From NCBI GenBank assembly GCA_028278525.1, contig JANQEE010000041.1, positions 124,001 through 188,000 on the forward strand: 64,000 bases of DNA, given 5' to 3'. Positions 50,342-58,602 of the stretch are shown one piece after another (the stretch's first letter is position 1; each line of letters opens with the position of its first letter). The notes beneath the pieces are model-generated. The model searched no databases. It was given only the letters and a program-made list of their open reading frames with translations, and was not told where the DNA came from. The position numbers and the translations under genes are program-made. Source of the stretch: Minwuiaceae bacterium. Its GTDB lineage: Bacteria; Pseudomonadota; Alphaproteobacteria; Minwuiales; Minwuiaceae.

Positions 50342-51509
50342 ATGCAGACCAACCCGACCGAACGGCGCGGCCGTTTCACGAAGCGCGTCACCGCCTGGGC
50401 GCTTTGCGGTCTCGCGCTCGCCTGGGCACCCGCCGGCCCGGCGCAGGCGGCGGACAACACTGCCGCGCAGGCGCGCCCGGCCCCGCCTGCCATCTCCGCC
50501 GAGTTCCCCTACGAGTCCAGGTTCGCCACCGTGCACGGATCGCAAATGCATTACGTGGAGCAGGGGGCGGGCGACCCGATCCTGCTGCTGCACGGCAACC
50601 CCACCTCGTCCTACCTCTGGCGCAACGTCATCCCCTACCTCGCCGGTTCCGGCCGCGTCATCGCCGTCGACAACATCGGCTTCGGCAAGTCCGACAAGCC
50701 GGACCTCGCCTACACCTTCGTCGACCACGCCCGCTATATCGACGGCTTCGTCGACGCCCTCAGCCTGACGAACATCACCCTAGAGCAATATCCGAAGGGA
50801 CCGAACCGTGCCGGTTCGGTCCCTTCGGATAAAATTGCTCTACTCTTCAGAAAATCAGAGCATCTTTATCCGACCAATTGGACCGCCTTGGCGGTCAAAT
50901 TGGTCGAATGATGCTCTGGTGGTGCACGACTGGGGCTCGGTGCTCGGCCTGAACTACGTCGTCCGTAACGAGGCCAACGTCAAGGCCGTCGCCTTCATGG
51001 AGGCGATTATCCCGCCGGCCTTCCCGATGAAGAGCCTGGAAGAGTTCGGCCCCTACGCCGACACCTTCCGCGCATTCCGCGACCCGGCCGAGGGCCCGAA
51101 GATGCTGGTCGAGCAGAACTTCTTCATCGAGCAGTTGCTGCCCGCCGCCGTCATGCGCCCACTGACCGAGCCGGAGATGGCCGCCTACCGCCAGCCGTTC
51201 GCCGACCCGGCCGCGCGTAAGCCAATCCTGGTCTGGCCCAACGAACTCCCCATCGCCGGCCACCCCGCCGCCAATGCCGAGATCGTCCAGGCGATCGGCG
51301 CCTGGCTCGCCACGTCCGACACCCCCAAACTCCTGCAATACGCCTCCCCCGGCGCCCTGATCCCGCCTGAGGCCGCGGCCTGGATGGCGACGAACTACCA
51401 CAACCTCGAAACCCAGTTCGTCGGCTACGGCGTCCACTACATCCAAGAAGACAACCCCGAAGCCATCGGCCGCGGCCTCGCCGACTGGCTGAGGCGGGTG
51501 GCGGGGTAG
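50342..51509 (+). pseudogene. Secreted haloalkane dehalogenase, interrupted by a 136-bp palindromic element
   Basis: Two pieces of one alpha/beta hydrolase flank an insertion at 50782-50917. Removing it joins 440 and 592 bases into one frame of 343 residues with a Sec signal (LCGLALAWAPAGPAQA). The joined protein has the halide-binding Asn86 (HGNPTSSYLWRNVIP), nucleophile Asp151 (VVHDWGS), acid Glu175 (FMEAIIPP) and base His320 (GVHYIQEDNP), the HLD-II set of haloalkane dehalogenases, which hydrolyse carbon-halogen bonds to alcohol and halide. As it stands the first piece ends before the nucleophile and the second lacks the start, so the enzyme should be inactive unless the element is bypassed or removed. 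The active-site residues look intact, so the insertion is recent. The upstream TetR gene should control it. Confidence 0.88.
50782..50917. mobile_element. 136-bp double-hairpin insertion element in the dehalogenase gene
   Basis: The ends AGAGCAA and ATGCTCT form a short inverted repeat. Inside are two near-perfect hairpins. The first (50782-50839) has arms AGAGCAATATCCGAAGGGAC and complement around CCGGTTCGG; the second (50857-50917) pairs CCGACCAATTGGACCGCC with GGCGGTCAAATTGGTCG. The spacer is ACTCTTCAGAAAATC. It lies exactly between ACCCT and GGTGGTG of the dehalogenase and, removed, leaves CTG GTG GTG in frame. No target duplication is evident. No second copy was seen in the window. It encodes nothing; it is a palindromic miniature element. 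Confidence 0.85.
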
Positions 51510-51844
51510 GGGCTGGGGGACTCGGTCCCCCAATTTCCCTCTCCCCCAGAAATGGGGGAGAGGGTCAGGGTGAGGGGGCTCTCACAATTAGCGCGAACCC
51601 TCACAACCCACCCACCTCGTCATTCCGGCCCCCACTCGTCATTCCGGCGAAGGCCGGAATCCAGTCCAACCGCCGAGACTGGACCCCAGTCTCCACCGGG
51701 GTGACGACGCCGGTGGGGTTTCGCCCCATTCCCTCTCCTCGGGGCGAGGGCCATTCCCTCTCCTCGGGGAGAGGGTTAGGGTGAGGGGCAAAAATATGTG
51801 TGAGGGGCAATAGCAGCCAAGGGGAAACAGGGGAGCAACCACCC
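51510..51844. repeat. 335-base repeat cluster between dehalogenase and glycosylase genes
   Basis: Just after the dehalogenase stop, GGGGGACTCGGTCCCCC could be a weak terminator (51515-51531). CCCTCTCCCCC and GGGGGAGAGGGTCAGGGTGAGG form a hairpin at about 51537-51577, and a related one lies at 51730-51788 (CCCTCTCCTCGGGGAGAGGG). Between them, at 51617-51706, is a partial third copy of the GTCATTCCGGCGAAGGCCGGAATCC family. No gene is supported here. Confidence 0.8.
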
Positions 51845-52516
51845 ATGCAAGACTTCGACACCATCTACACCCGCGCCGCCGCCCGCAAAGGCGGCACGCA
51901 AGCCCTCGACGCCCTGCTGCCGAGCCCGACCGACCCGGCCGACCTCGCTAAGCTCGGCGACGACCGCATCCTCTCGCTGATGGCGAAGTGCGTCTTCCAG
52001 GCCGGCTTCAGCTGGAAGGTGATCGAGAACAAGTGGCCGGGCTTCGAGGAAGCGTTCCACGGCTTCCAGCCGAAGCCCGTCGCCTACATGTCCGACGAGG
52101 CGCTGGAGGCGCAGCTCAAGAACGCGGCTATCGTGCGCAACTGGCAGAAGATCAAGTCGATCCGCGACAACGCCCAGTTCGTCGTCGAGCTGGCGGAGGA
52201 GCATGGCTCGGCCGCGAAATTCTTCGCCGACTGGCCCGGCACGGACCAGATCGGCCTGATGGACGTGTTGAAGAAGCGCGCCTCGCGCCTGAGCGGCACC
52301 ACCGGCCAGTATTTCCTCCGCTTCCTCGGCAAGGACAGCTTCGTGCTCTCGAAATCCGTGGTCGCCGCGCTGATCGAAGACGGCGTCGTCGACAAAGCCC
52401 CGACCTCGAAGACCGCCCTCGCCACGGTGCAGGAGGCCTTCAACACCTGGCAAACCGAAAGCGGCCGCCCGCTCACCCAGATCAGCCGCGTCCTCGCCAT
52501 GAGCGTCGACGCCTGA
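51845..52516 (+). CDS. DNA-3-methyladenine glycosylase I family protein
   Basis: 223 residues matching the adenine-glycosylase (Tag-like) family. LMAKCVFQAGFSWKVIENKWPGFEEAFHGF is the core, followed by VAYMSDEALEAQLKNAAIVRNWQKIKSIRDNAQFVVELAEEHGSAAKFFADWP and the helical end STKTALATVQEAFNTWQTESGRPLTQISRVLAMSV. Such enzymes excise 3-methyladenine from alkylated DNA. The family's zinc cysteines (typical E. coli Tag ligands) are not seen, so it belongs to a variant branch. The ATG at 51845 begins the domain; an upstream frame to 51800 reads through repeat DNA. Confidence 0.86.
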   Translation: MQDFDTIYTRAAARKGGTQALDALLPSPTDPADLAKLGDDRILSLMAKCVFQAGFSWKVIENKWPGFEEAFHGFQPKPVAYMSDEALEAQLKNAAIVRNWQKIKSIRDNAQFVVELAEEHGSAAKFFADWPGTDQIGLMDVLKKRASRLSGTTGQYFLRFLGKDSFVLSKSVVAALIEDGVVDKAPTSKTALATVQEAFNTWQTESGRPLTQISRVLAMSVDA

Positions 52517-52678
52517 CGCCCGCCCCACTCAAACCCTCGCCCTGAGGGAGAGGGATGCAGAGGCTTGGCGAGGCGAAGCCGAGCCCTAGCCGAAGCTGGG
52601 TGAGGCGGAAACCCATCAACTCACCCCACCAAAACCCGGGGCGCACGGGCTCGTTCCCGATTTTTCCACCCACACCCC

Positions 52679-53749
52679 CTACCTCACCCCCTCCAGGAAC
52701 GCGGCAACCGCATCCATCATCCCCTCGAAGTCCGGGTTATACGTCAACCGTCTCAACACGCAGCCCTCGCGCTTCGCCTTCTCCAGGTTGGCCTCCGTCA
52801 CCTCGCCGTACCGGACGGCCCGGTTGTCCGGCGCCCGGCAGGCGGCCCAGGCCGGCTCGTCGCCCCGGTAATGCAGGCAGTTCACATAGTCGCCTTCCGT
52901 CCCGTAATGCGGATTGTCCGGGGCGTTGGCCAGCCCGACATGGGCGAAGTTCAGGATCCGCTGCTCGGGATAGGCGCTTGTCCTGATCTCGATCCGCGGA
53001 TCGGCGGAAGGCGGCTCGGGCCGCGTCGAATACCAGATCAGTCGGCTCCCCTCCGGCGCGTGCGTCTCGAAGAACCGTCGCGCTGCGTCGGCGTCGATCG
53101 TCGCGTCGTCTTCGCTCACCGCCATGAACACCGGCGCCGTCAGCCGCCCGGTCTCGGCCGCCTTCGCCACCGCCCGGGTGAGGTCGTAGAACTGGCACCC
53201 GGCGTTCCAGGCGAACGACTCGTACTTCACCGTGTCGTCGTCCGGCATCACCGACGCCCACGCGAGGCGGCGATGGACCAGTCCTAGATGCTTCACCCAG
53301 CAGGTCGCCCATGCCCGCGGGTCTTTGGCCCGGATGCCCGGCGACACCAGCACCAGCGCCCGCACCGGCGCGCTCATCGCGTAGTGCACTGCCAGCCCCG
53401 CGCCGGTCGAGAAGCCGACCAGGACCGGGGCGTCGCCACCGAAGCTGTCCACGCCGTACCGCGTCGCCTTGATCCAGTCGCGGTAGTCGACCCGTAGCAT
53501 GTCGTCCGGCACGGTGCCGTGGCCCGGCAGCAGGATTGCCCGGCTGCGGTAATCCGTCAGTCGCGCCGCGATGTCGCGCATGACGAACGGCGTGTCCAGC
53601 AGGCCGTGGATCAAGAGCGCGTTCCGCGTCGCGTTCGCCGGGCCTGATTCGAACGGTAGCCGTTGCTCGACGACGGTCTCAGGCGCCACCTTGCGGATCA
53701 GCGCACGTGTGCGCTCGATATAGGCGTCGAACGGCAGGTCCTCGGTCAC
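52679..53749 (-). CDS. Alpha/beta hydrolase (carboxylesterase/lipase-like)
   Basis: 356 residues. The nucleophile elbow is GFSTGAG (Ser near 117), with NALLIHGLLDTPFVMRDIAARL near the start for the oxyanion hole (HGLLD), an Asp in SEDDATIDADAA and a His in LNFAHVGLAN completing a triad. RAILLPGHGTVPDDML is common in esterases of the YqjL/MhpC group. It would hydrolyse an ester. It starts with GTG 4 bases after the stop of the CoA ligase upstream, so the two form an operon. The C-terminal 80 residues (HYGTEGDYVNCLHYRGDEPAWAACRAPD) contain a possible Cys pair. The substrate is unknown. Confidence 0.85.
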   Translation of the reverse strand: MTEDLPFDAYIERTRALIRKVAPETVVEQRLPFESGPANATRNALLIHGLLDTPFVMRDIAARLTDYRSRAILLPGHGTVPDDMLRVDYRDWIKATRYGVDSFGGDAPVLVGFSTGAGLAVHYAMSAPVRALVLVSPGIRAKDPRAWATCWVKHLGLVHRRLAWASVMPDDDTVKYESFAWNAGCQFYDLTRAVAKAAETGRLTAPVFMAVSEDDATIDADAARRFFETHAPEGSRLIWYSTRPEPPSADPRIEIRTSAYPEQRILNFAHVGLANAPDNPHYGTEGDYVNCLHYRGDEPAWAACRAPDNRAVRYGEVTEANLEKAKREGCVLRRLTYNPDFEGMMDAVAAFLEGVR

Positions 53750-53753
53750 CCGC

Positions 53754-55343
53754 TCAGCTCTCGAGCCGCCGGCGGAGCGCCGCCTTGGCGACCTTCTCGA
53801 GAGTCGAGCGCGGCAGTTCGTCCACCAGGTGCACCTCGCGCGGCACCTTGAAGTCGGCCAGGTTGTCGCGGCAGGCGGCGATGACCTTTTCGGCCAGACC
53901 CGGCGCCGGGGCGCCCTGGGTCAGCACGAAGGCGACCGGCACCTCATCCAGCATCTCGTGCCGCTTGGCCACGACGGCGACCTCCTCGACTTCCGGCAAC
54001 ACCGCGATCACCGCTTCGATCTCCGAGGCCGCGACGTTCTCGCCGCCGACCTTCAGCATATCCTTGTCCCGGTCAGAGAATTGGATGAAGCCGTCGTCGT
54101 GCAGCGTTACGCGGTCGCCGGTGATGAACCAGCCGCCAGGGTCGAAGCTGTTCGCCGTCGCCTCCGGATTGTTCAGATATTCCTGGAACAGCGACAGGCC
54201 GCGTATACCGCGGATCAGCAGGTGGCCGGTCTCGCCGGGCTCCACGTCCGTGCCGTCGTCGCGGCGGATCGCGATCTCGTATTCCGGCGCCGGGCGGCCG
54301 ATCATCATCGACCGGTTGGGCAGGTGCACGTCGCCGACGATGCCGTGGGTGATGGTCTCGGTCATGCCCCACCAGCCAATCGTCTTGACTTTGAAGGCAG
54401 CGTCGGTCGGCGGTTCGCAAACCGCGTTGCCCCAGAGCCGATAGTGGTGCTCGGCGGGTATCTCCTGCTGCGCCAGGGCTTTCAGACAGAACGGCACCAT
54501 CGATGTCCAGGTGCAGCGGTGCTTCAGGGAAACCGGCCAGAACCGGCTCGCCGAGAAACGCGGCTGGATCACCGCGGTACCACCGGCCCATAGCGTCGAC
54601 AGTATGGAATAGGCCTGGGCGTTGGTGTGGAACAGCGGCAGGTAGGTCAGGTGCACGTCGTCGGCGCGCAGGTCCTGGTGGCTGGCATTGACCTTGGCGC
54701 CCCAGAGCGCGTTGGCGTGGGTCCAGAGCACGCCCTTCGGCCTGGACGTGGTGCCCGACGTGTACTGCACGCAGACCGGGGCGAGGGGGTCGGGCCGTCG
54801 CGCCGGCAGGTCAGCCGGATCGCCGGTCAGGCTTGCGAACGAGGAGGCGCGGTCCGGGCGCCGGCCGGATTCCGGCGCGACGCCGTTGTCGGTTTCGGTT
54901 ACGGCGAGCCATTTGACGCCATGGCAGTTGTCCGCGACCAGGTCGGCGAAGGCCGGCTGGGTGATCGCTCCGACGGCGCCGCAATGGTCGGCGAAGTAGG
55001 CCAGCTCCGACCCGGCCGAGCGGGCGTTGGTGGTGACCGCGACGGCGCCGAGCCGGGCGCAGGCGTACCAGGCGATCAGCGATTCCGGGCAGTTGTCCAG
55101 GTGGATCAGCACGAAATCGCCCGGCTGGACGTCACGCGCCTGAAGGCCGGCGGCGACGCGGTCGACCCGGTCGGCGAAGGCCGCGTAGGTGAAGACTTCC
55201 GTCTGCTCGTCGAACGGCTCCCAGATCAGGAATGGATGTTCGGCCCTGGTTCGGGCGCGTATGCGAAGCAAGCTCGGCACGTCGAGGCCGGCGAAAGGAT
55301 TGACGTTCGGGTTGTTCAACGGGCTCGGCGGATGATCTGACAT
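53754..55343 (-). CDS. Acyl/aryl-CoA synthetase (AMP-binding family)
   Basis: The 529-residue ANL-type ligase has the ATP site YTSGTTSRPKGV, the loop NAVCEPPTDAAFKVKTIGWWGMTET, GETGHLLIRG, the hinge FITGDRVTLHDDGFIQFSDRDKDMLKVGGENVAASEIE and the C-terminal catalytic Lys in PRSTLEKVAKAAL. It activates a carboxylic acid to an acyl-AMP and then to a CoA thioester. The substrate pocket is not identified; it resembles carnitine/crotonobetaine or aromatic-acid ligases. It is first in an operon with the hydrolase and is divergent from the SABATH methyltransferase, with an 82-base gap. Confidence 0.92.
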   Translation of the reverse strand: MSDHPPSPLNNPNVNPFAGLDVPSLLRIRARTRAEHPFLIWEPFDEQTEVFTYAAFADRVDRVAAGLQARDVQPGDFVLIHLDNCPESLIAWYACARLGAVAVTTNARSAGSELAYFADHCGAVGAITQPAFADLVADNCHGVKWLAVTETDNGVAPESGRRPDRASSFASLTGDPADLPARRPDPLAPVCVQYTSGTTSRPKGVLWTHANALWGAKVNASHQDLRADDVHLTYLPLFHTNAQAYSILSTLWAGGTAVIQPRFSASRFWPVSLKHRCTWTSMVPFCLKALAQQEIPAEHHYRLWGNAVCEPPTDAAFKVKTIGWWGMTETITHGIVGDVHLPNRSMMIGRPAPEYEIAIRRDDGTDVEPGETGHLLIRGIRGLSLFQEYLNNPEATANSFDPGGWFITGDRVTLHDDGFIQFSDRDKDMLKVGGENVAASEIEAVIAVLPEVEEVAVVAKRHEMLDEVPVAFVLTQGAPAPGLAEKVIAACRDNLADFKVPREVHLVDELPRSTLEKVAKAALRRRLES

Positions 55344-55425
55344 GAACTCGAACTCGGTGGATTGGCGGTTGGGCGATTAGGTGCAACTATCTCCGGCAGC
55401 GACATCATTGCAAGAGAGGCACGCC

Positions 55426-56547
55426 ATGTCAGCGGATTCATCCCACGCCGACGATATCGCCATGAAGGGCGGCGGCTACTATTCGCTCGCCACCAAGGGC
55501 GCCAAGGACGTGATCGACATGGCGACGCCTTTGGTCATGCGGGCGCTGGATGGGATCGACCTGGCCGGGCATGACGGCCCCTTCACGATGGCCGATATGG
55601 GCTGTGCCGACGGCGGCACTTCGATCGACATGATCGGCCAGGTGGTCGAGCGCATTCGTGCCGCCGCGCCAACCCTGCCGATTTCAATGGTCTATACCGA
55701 TCAGCCGAACAACGACTACAACGCCTTGTTCCGTATCGTCTACGGCATGACCGATATCCCGACGGCCCTGCCGGGCTACGACAACGTTCATATGTTCGCG
55801 TCGGCCACATCGTTCTACCGCGAGATCCTGCCGCCGGCGACACTCGACCTGGGGTTCTCCGCGACGGCGATGCACTGGCTGAGCGCCAAGCCGGGCGACA
55901 TTTCAGATCATGTCCAGGCTGTCGGCGCCAGCGGCCGGGAGCTTGCCGCGTTCGTCGAACAGGGGCGTAAGGATTGGGAGCGGATCCTGTTATGCCGTGC
56001 CGCGGAGCTGGCGCCGGGCGGGCGCATGGTGATGGTCAATTTCGGCAAGGACGAGCAGGGGCGTTATCTCGGTAACACGGGCGGGGTCCACATGTTCGAT
56101 ACCTTCAACGAAATCTGGCGCTCTTTCGTTGCCGATCGCGTCGTCACCGAAGCGGAGTACGTCGCGGCGACATTGCCGCAATACTATAAGACGCTGGAGG
56201 AATTCACCGACCCGCTCACTGATCCCGCCAGCGCCGTCTACCGGGCTGGCCTACGCCTGGAACATGCCGAGACGCGGGTCGTGGCCTGTCCTTATGCCGC
56301 CGAGTTTCGTGCGGACCAAAGCCGCGGCGAGGGCGACCCTGCCGCCTTCGCGAGAGCCTATATTCCGACCCTCCGGTCCTGGACGGAAAGCACGTTCTTC
56401 GCGGCCCTGGCACCGGGCCGGCCTATCGCCGAGAGGCGCGAAATTATCGACGCCTATTACGACGATTACGAGGCCAGGGTCCGAAGCGATCCCGCCGGGC
56501 ACGGCATGGATTATGTGCATGCCTATATGATCGTATCCAAGACGTGA
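55426..56547 (+). CDS. SABATH-type S-adenosylmethionine carboxyl methyltransferase
   Basis: The 373-residue enzyme resembles the plant SABATH family (salicylate, benzoate, jasmonate and theobromine methyltransferases). AMKGGGYYSLATKGAKDVID is the start, GPFTMADMGCADGGTSIDMIG the SAM site, VYTDQPNNDYNALFRIVYG the LPGNDF-like motif, FSATAMHWLSAKPGD the SSxxLHWLS substrate motif, and ERILLCRAAELAPGGRMVMVNFGKDEQG the later core. It would methylate a carboxylate to a methyl ester. GAGAGG precedes the ATG at 55426, which fits the family; an earlier frame does not. It faces the CoA ligase/hydrolase operon, so ester, CoA and free-acid forms of one compound may be handled together (inference). Confidence 0.9.
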   Translation: MSADSSHADDIAMKGGGYYSLATKGAKDVIDMATPLVMRALDGIDLAGHDGPFTMADMGCADGGTSIDMIGQVVERIRAAAPTLPISMVYTDQPNNDYNALFRIVYGMTDIPTALPGYDNVHMFASATSFYREILPPATLDLGFSATAMHWLSAKPGDISDHVQAVGASGRELAAFVEQGRKDWERILLCRAAELAPGGRMVMVNFGKDEQGRYLGNTGGVHMFDTFNEIWRSFVADRVVTEAEYVAATLPQYYKTLEEFTDPLTDPASAVYRAGLRLEHAETRVVACPYAAEFRADQSRGEGDPAAFARAYIPTLRSWTESTFFAALAPGRPIAERREIIDAYYDDYEARVRSDPAGHGMDYVHAYMIVSKT

Positions 56548-56596
56548 GCCGCGCTTAATGCTTGGCGCGCCCTGCCGCGCCCGTCATACTCACTGC

Positions 56597-56947
56597 ATGC
56601 GACTGAGATTTCTGCTGATTTTGGCCATGGCGCTGTTTTCGACCGGCGCGTCGGCCCAAAAGAAGGCGCCGGCGACCGGGGCGGAGTTCATGCGCCTATG
56701 CGAGTCGGCGAACCCCGACGGGCAAAGGGCCTGCTCCGAGTTGGTCCTGGGGGTGATCGACGTGGACAATATGATCGGCCAAAAGCGCCCCGACATGCGC
56801 AAGGCCTGCGTCGTAAGGCGGCTGAGTTTGTCGGAGGCCCGGCGGGTCTTTCTGAATTGGGCGAAGACCCACGACGAGATCTATCAAATGGATTTCATGA
56901 CCGCGGCGATGACGGCGGTAGCCAGCACCTATCCCTGCCCGAAATAG
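56597..56947 (+). CDS. Rap1a/Tai-like secreted protein
   Basis: 116 residues. A signal peptide (RLRFLLILAMALFSTGASAQ) is followed by a small domain with the Rap1a/Tai pattern: FMRLCESANPDGQRACSELVLGVIDVDNMI, two Cys near the start, KACVVRRLSLSEARRVFLNWAKTHDEIYQMDFMTAAMTAVASTYPC, with further Cys. In Serratia such proteins give immunity to Ssp/Rhs-type amidase toxins of type VI secretion, but many family members are orphan. No toxin or secretion gene is near, so immunity is not supported here. ATG at 56597 gives a normal signal peptide. Confidence 0.75.
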   Translation: MRLRFLLILAMALFSTGASAQKKAPATGAEFMRLCESANPDGQRACSELVLGVIDVDNMIGQKRPDMRKACVVRRLSLSEARRVFLNWAKTHDEIYQMDFMTAAMTAVASTYPCPK

Positions 56948-57073
56948 CGTCCCAGCCGCCGCCGGCTGGCGAAAAGCGTTGTGATTGCAGTCACATATCC
57001 GGCGATATCGCTGGCAGCCAAGCAGGCGTTCACCATGTAACGCCTTGTGAGGTCATCGAATATCGGGGGACTT

Positions 57074-57208
57074 ATGAACAAAGCCGACGCGATCAAATAC
57101 ACCGTTCTGCTGATCGTTCTGGGCATTGCGATCGTCGTTACATATGGGCAGGACATCGCCGGTAGCAGCGATGCGACGACCAACTGTGTCAATTGCACCA
57201 CGCCGTAA
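57074..57208 (+). CDS. Small membrane peptide (44 aa), unknown
   Basis: The frame begins ATG after GGGGGA and codes a Lys/Asp start (NKADAIKY), one hydrophobic segment (TVLLIVLGIAIVVTY) and an outside tail ending NCVNCTTP with a CxxC pair. The stop is TAA at 57206-57208. It is not in any recognised family. The ribosome site, clear transmembrane helix and charge pattern support a real single-span peptide, but no homology can be claimed. Confidence 0.5.
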   Translation: MNKADAIKYTVLLIVLGIAIVVTYGQDIAGSSDATTNCVNCTTP

Positions 57209-57509
57209 CGGCGAGAACGGTCAGCCCGAGAAAGAAGCAAGGATTTAGCTTCGCCGGCGGCGCGCTGCCGCTGCCGGGCGGGCGGGAGCGATAGGCACGA
57301 AACCCGCAAAAAATGCGTCGAATGGTCGTGCATAAGCGCTTGCGCCGATGGCATCTATGGTGTATTCGCGATCCTCGCAATCTCGTCACCCGTTTGCCGT
57401 TTTGCCAGCAAATCGAGCATTTCGGCCATCTGGAGTGGGATTGTATACGCGCGAGGGAAGAAAAAGACTGTTTCGCGCAAGCTAAACTTGTACCGAGAGG
57501 CGACCGACT
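57209..57509. other. 301-base gap and long leader of cspA
   Basis: No gene is supported. The last part is probably the long 5' leader of the cold-shock gene, as is common for cspA mRNAs that fold differently at low temperature. GAGAGG about 9 bases before the ATG is the ribosome site. The leader's fold cannot be judged by eye. Confidence 0.4.
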
Positions 57510-57716
57510 ATGGCGACTGGGACTGTTAAGTGGTTCAATGCCACGAAGGGATACGGCTTTATCGCGCCGGACGATGGCGGGAAAGACGTGTTCGTGCACA
57601 TTTCCGCGGTGGAACAATCCGGCATGGGCGCTCTGAACGAGGGCCAGCGTGTTAATTTTGAGACCATCACGGAAAGCAAGGGCTCCAAGGCAGTGGACCT
57701 GTCGGCCGCGGATTAA
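57510..57716 (+). CDS. cspA: Cold shock protein (CspA family)
   Basis: The 68-residue nucleic-acid-binding beta barrel has the RNP motifs GYGFIAPDD and [10 protein letters not shown] and starts [12 protein letters not shown]. It binds single-stranded RNA and DNA and melts RNA structure, usually in the cold or on slowed growth. Length is normal. It precedes rpsU, as in several alphaproteobacteria, with a 161-base gap that has its own promoter-like sequence. Confidence 0.97.
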   Translation: MATGTVKWFNATKGYGFIAPDDGGKDVFVHISAVEQSGMGALNEGQRVNFETITESKGSKAVDLSAAD

Positions 57717-57803
57717 CTCGGTCGTTCGCTTTTAGTCGTATCTGTTAACACTACGTTACCAATTTCCGGTATACCCGCCGGACTCGTTAGCGTGAAAGTG
57801 TGC

Positions 57804-57809
57804 TATAGT
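57804..57809 (+). promoter_or_regulatory. Possible -10 element of the rpsU promoter
   Basis: TATAGT lies 69 bases before the rpsU start, with no convincing -35 at the usual distance. Included as a likely start region between cspA and rpsU. Confidence 0.25.
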
Positions 57810-57877
57810 TCGCCCGGAGCGGCGGGTGCCGCTGCGGAGTGGACGTTTTTGCAGCCCAAGAGGAGCGAGAGAAGCGC

Positions 57878-58081
57878 GTGGAAGTATCTGTGCGGGACAA
57901 CAACGTCGATCAGGCGTTGAAAGTACTGAAGAAAAAGATGCAGCGGGAAGGCGTCTTTCGCGAGATGAAACTGCGGCGGCACTACGAAAAACCGTCTGAG
58001 CGGCGCCAGCGCGAAAAGGCCGAAGCGGTGCGGCGCGCCAGAAAGCTTGCCAGGAAGCGGGCTCAGCGGGACACCCGTTAG
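57878..58081 (+). CDS. rpsU: 30S ribosomal protein S21
   Basis: The 67-residue basic protein begins GTG (Met) [24 protein letters not shown] and continues [35 protein letters not shown], the full S21 pattern. The GTG at 57878, after AGGAG, matches where the family starts; an earlier in-frame GTG at 57839 adds residues without support. It is a small-subunit protein needed for initiation. A terminator hairpin follows. Confidence 0.96.
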   Translation: MEVSVRDNNVDQALKVLKKKMQREGVFREMKLRRHYEKPSERRQREKAEAVRRARKLARKRAQRDTR

Positions 58082-58096
58082 CTTTCGCATCCGACC

Positions 58097-58124
58097 GCCT
58101 GTCTTTCGGTAAGACGGGCTTTTC
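58097..58124 (+). terminator. Intrinsic terminator after rpsU
   Basis: GCCTGTCTT, loop TCGGTA, and AGACGGGC pair, allowing one T-G, followed by a short T-run (CTTTTCC). It lies 15 bases after the rpsU stop. Confidence 0.6.
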
Positions 58125-58367
58125 CAAAAACTGATTTTTTTGAGCCCGGTTGCACCGCCGGCCGCATAGATATCTGCGGTTCGTGCCCGGGCTATACCGT
58201 TTCTGCGGCGTGGTGAGTTTGACCAGACACCCTGTCACGTGGAATTGGCCAAACTCGTTAACCCACTGATTTTTATTTCCCTGTAAGATCCTCCCGCTGT
58301 TCAACCGACTCGGTCGCATGATTGCGTAGTTGGATGTCGGTTGTATTTTGGGGATCGAGAAGCAGTC

Positions 58368-58601
58368 ATGGCGTTGCCCGCCAATCTGTGGCCAGTGCGA
58401 TTTGAGACCCGACGGGTGCTCGATGAAGTGTCTTCATTCGCGCCCTTGGAAGATGTCGTTCGCCAGGTTCAGAGCAAGTTTCCAGAACTCAGTAACGCGG
58501 CCGTGGCCAACGTGTTACGCACCTTGCCGCCGGCGCGGGAAAGATATGGCGCCGCGCTTGATGTCGGCGACGATGCCTGGCGATTTTGGCGGAGCGAGTG
58601 A
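58368..58601 (+). CDS. Unknown small soluble protein (77 aa)
   Basis: Not recognised. A compact helical protein without signal or membrane segment: WPVRFETRRVLDEVSSFAPLEDVVRQVQSKFPELSNAAVANVLRTLPPARERYG. DVVRQVQSKFPELSNAAVANVLR could be a helix-turn-helix, but this is weak. Its stop (58599-58601) is 1 base before the next gene's ATG, so both are probably co-transcribed. The ATG at 58368 is preferred over an earlier in-frame start with a Cys/Tyr leader. Confidence 0.55.
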   Translation: MALPANLWPVRFETRRVLDEVSSFAPLEDVVRQVQSKFPELSNAAVANVLRTLPPARERYGAALDVGDDAWRFWRSE

Positions 58602-58602
58602 G

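Noticed and set aside
50782..50917. Self-splicing intron or intein in the dehalogenase
   Set aside because: At 136 bases it is too short for a group I or II intron, and it does not keep one open frame as an intein would.
50808..51509. Independent start for the second half of the dehalogenase
   Set aside because: The GTG at 50808 lies inside the hairpin element without a ribosome site; the frame is the 3' part of the interrupted gene.
56597..56947. Immunity protein of a type VI secretion effector pair
   Set aside because: The Rap1a/Tai-like domain is clear, but no effector or secretion gene is adjacent, so immunity is not supported.
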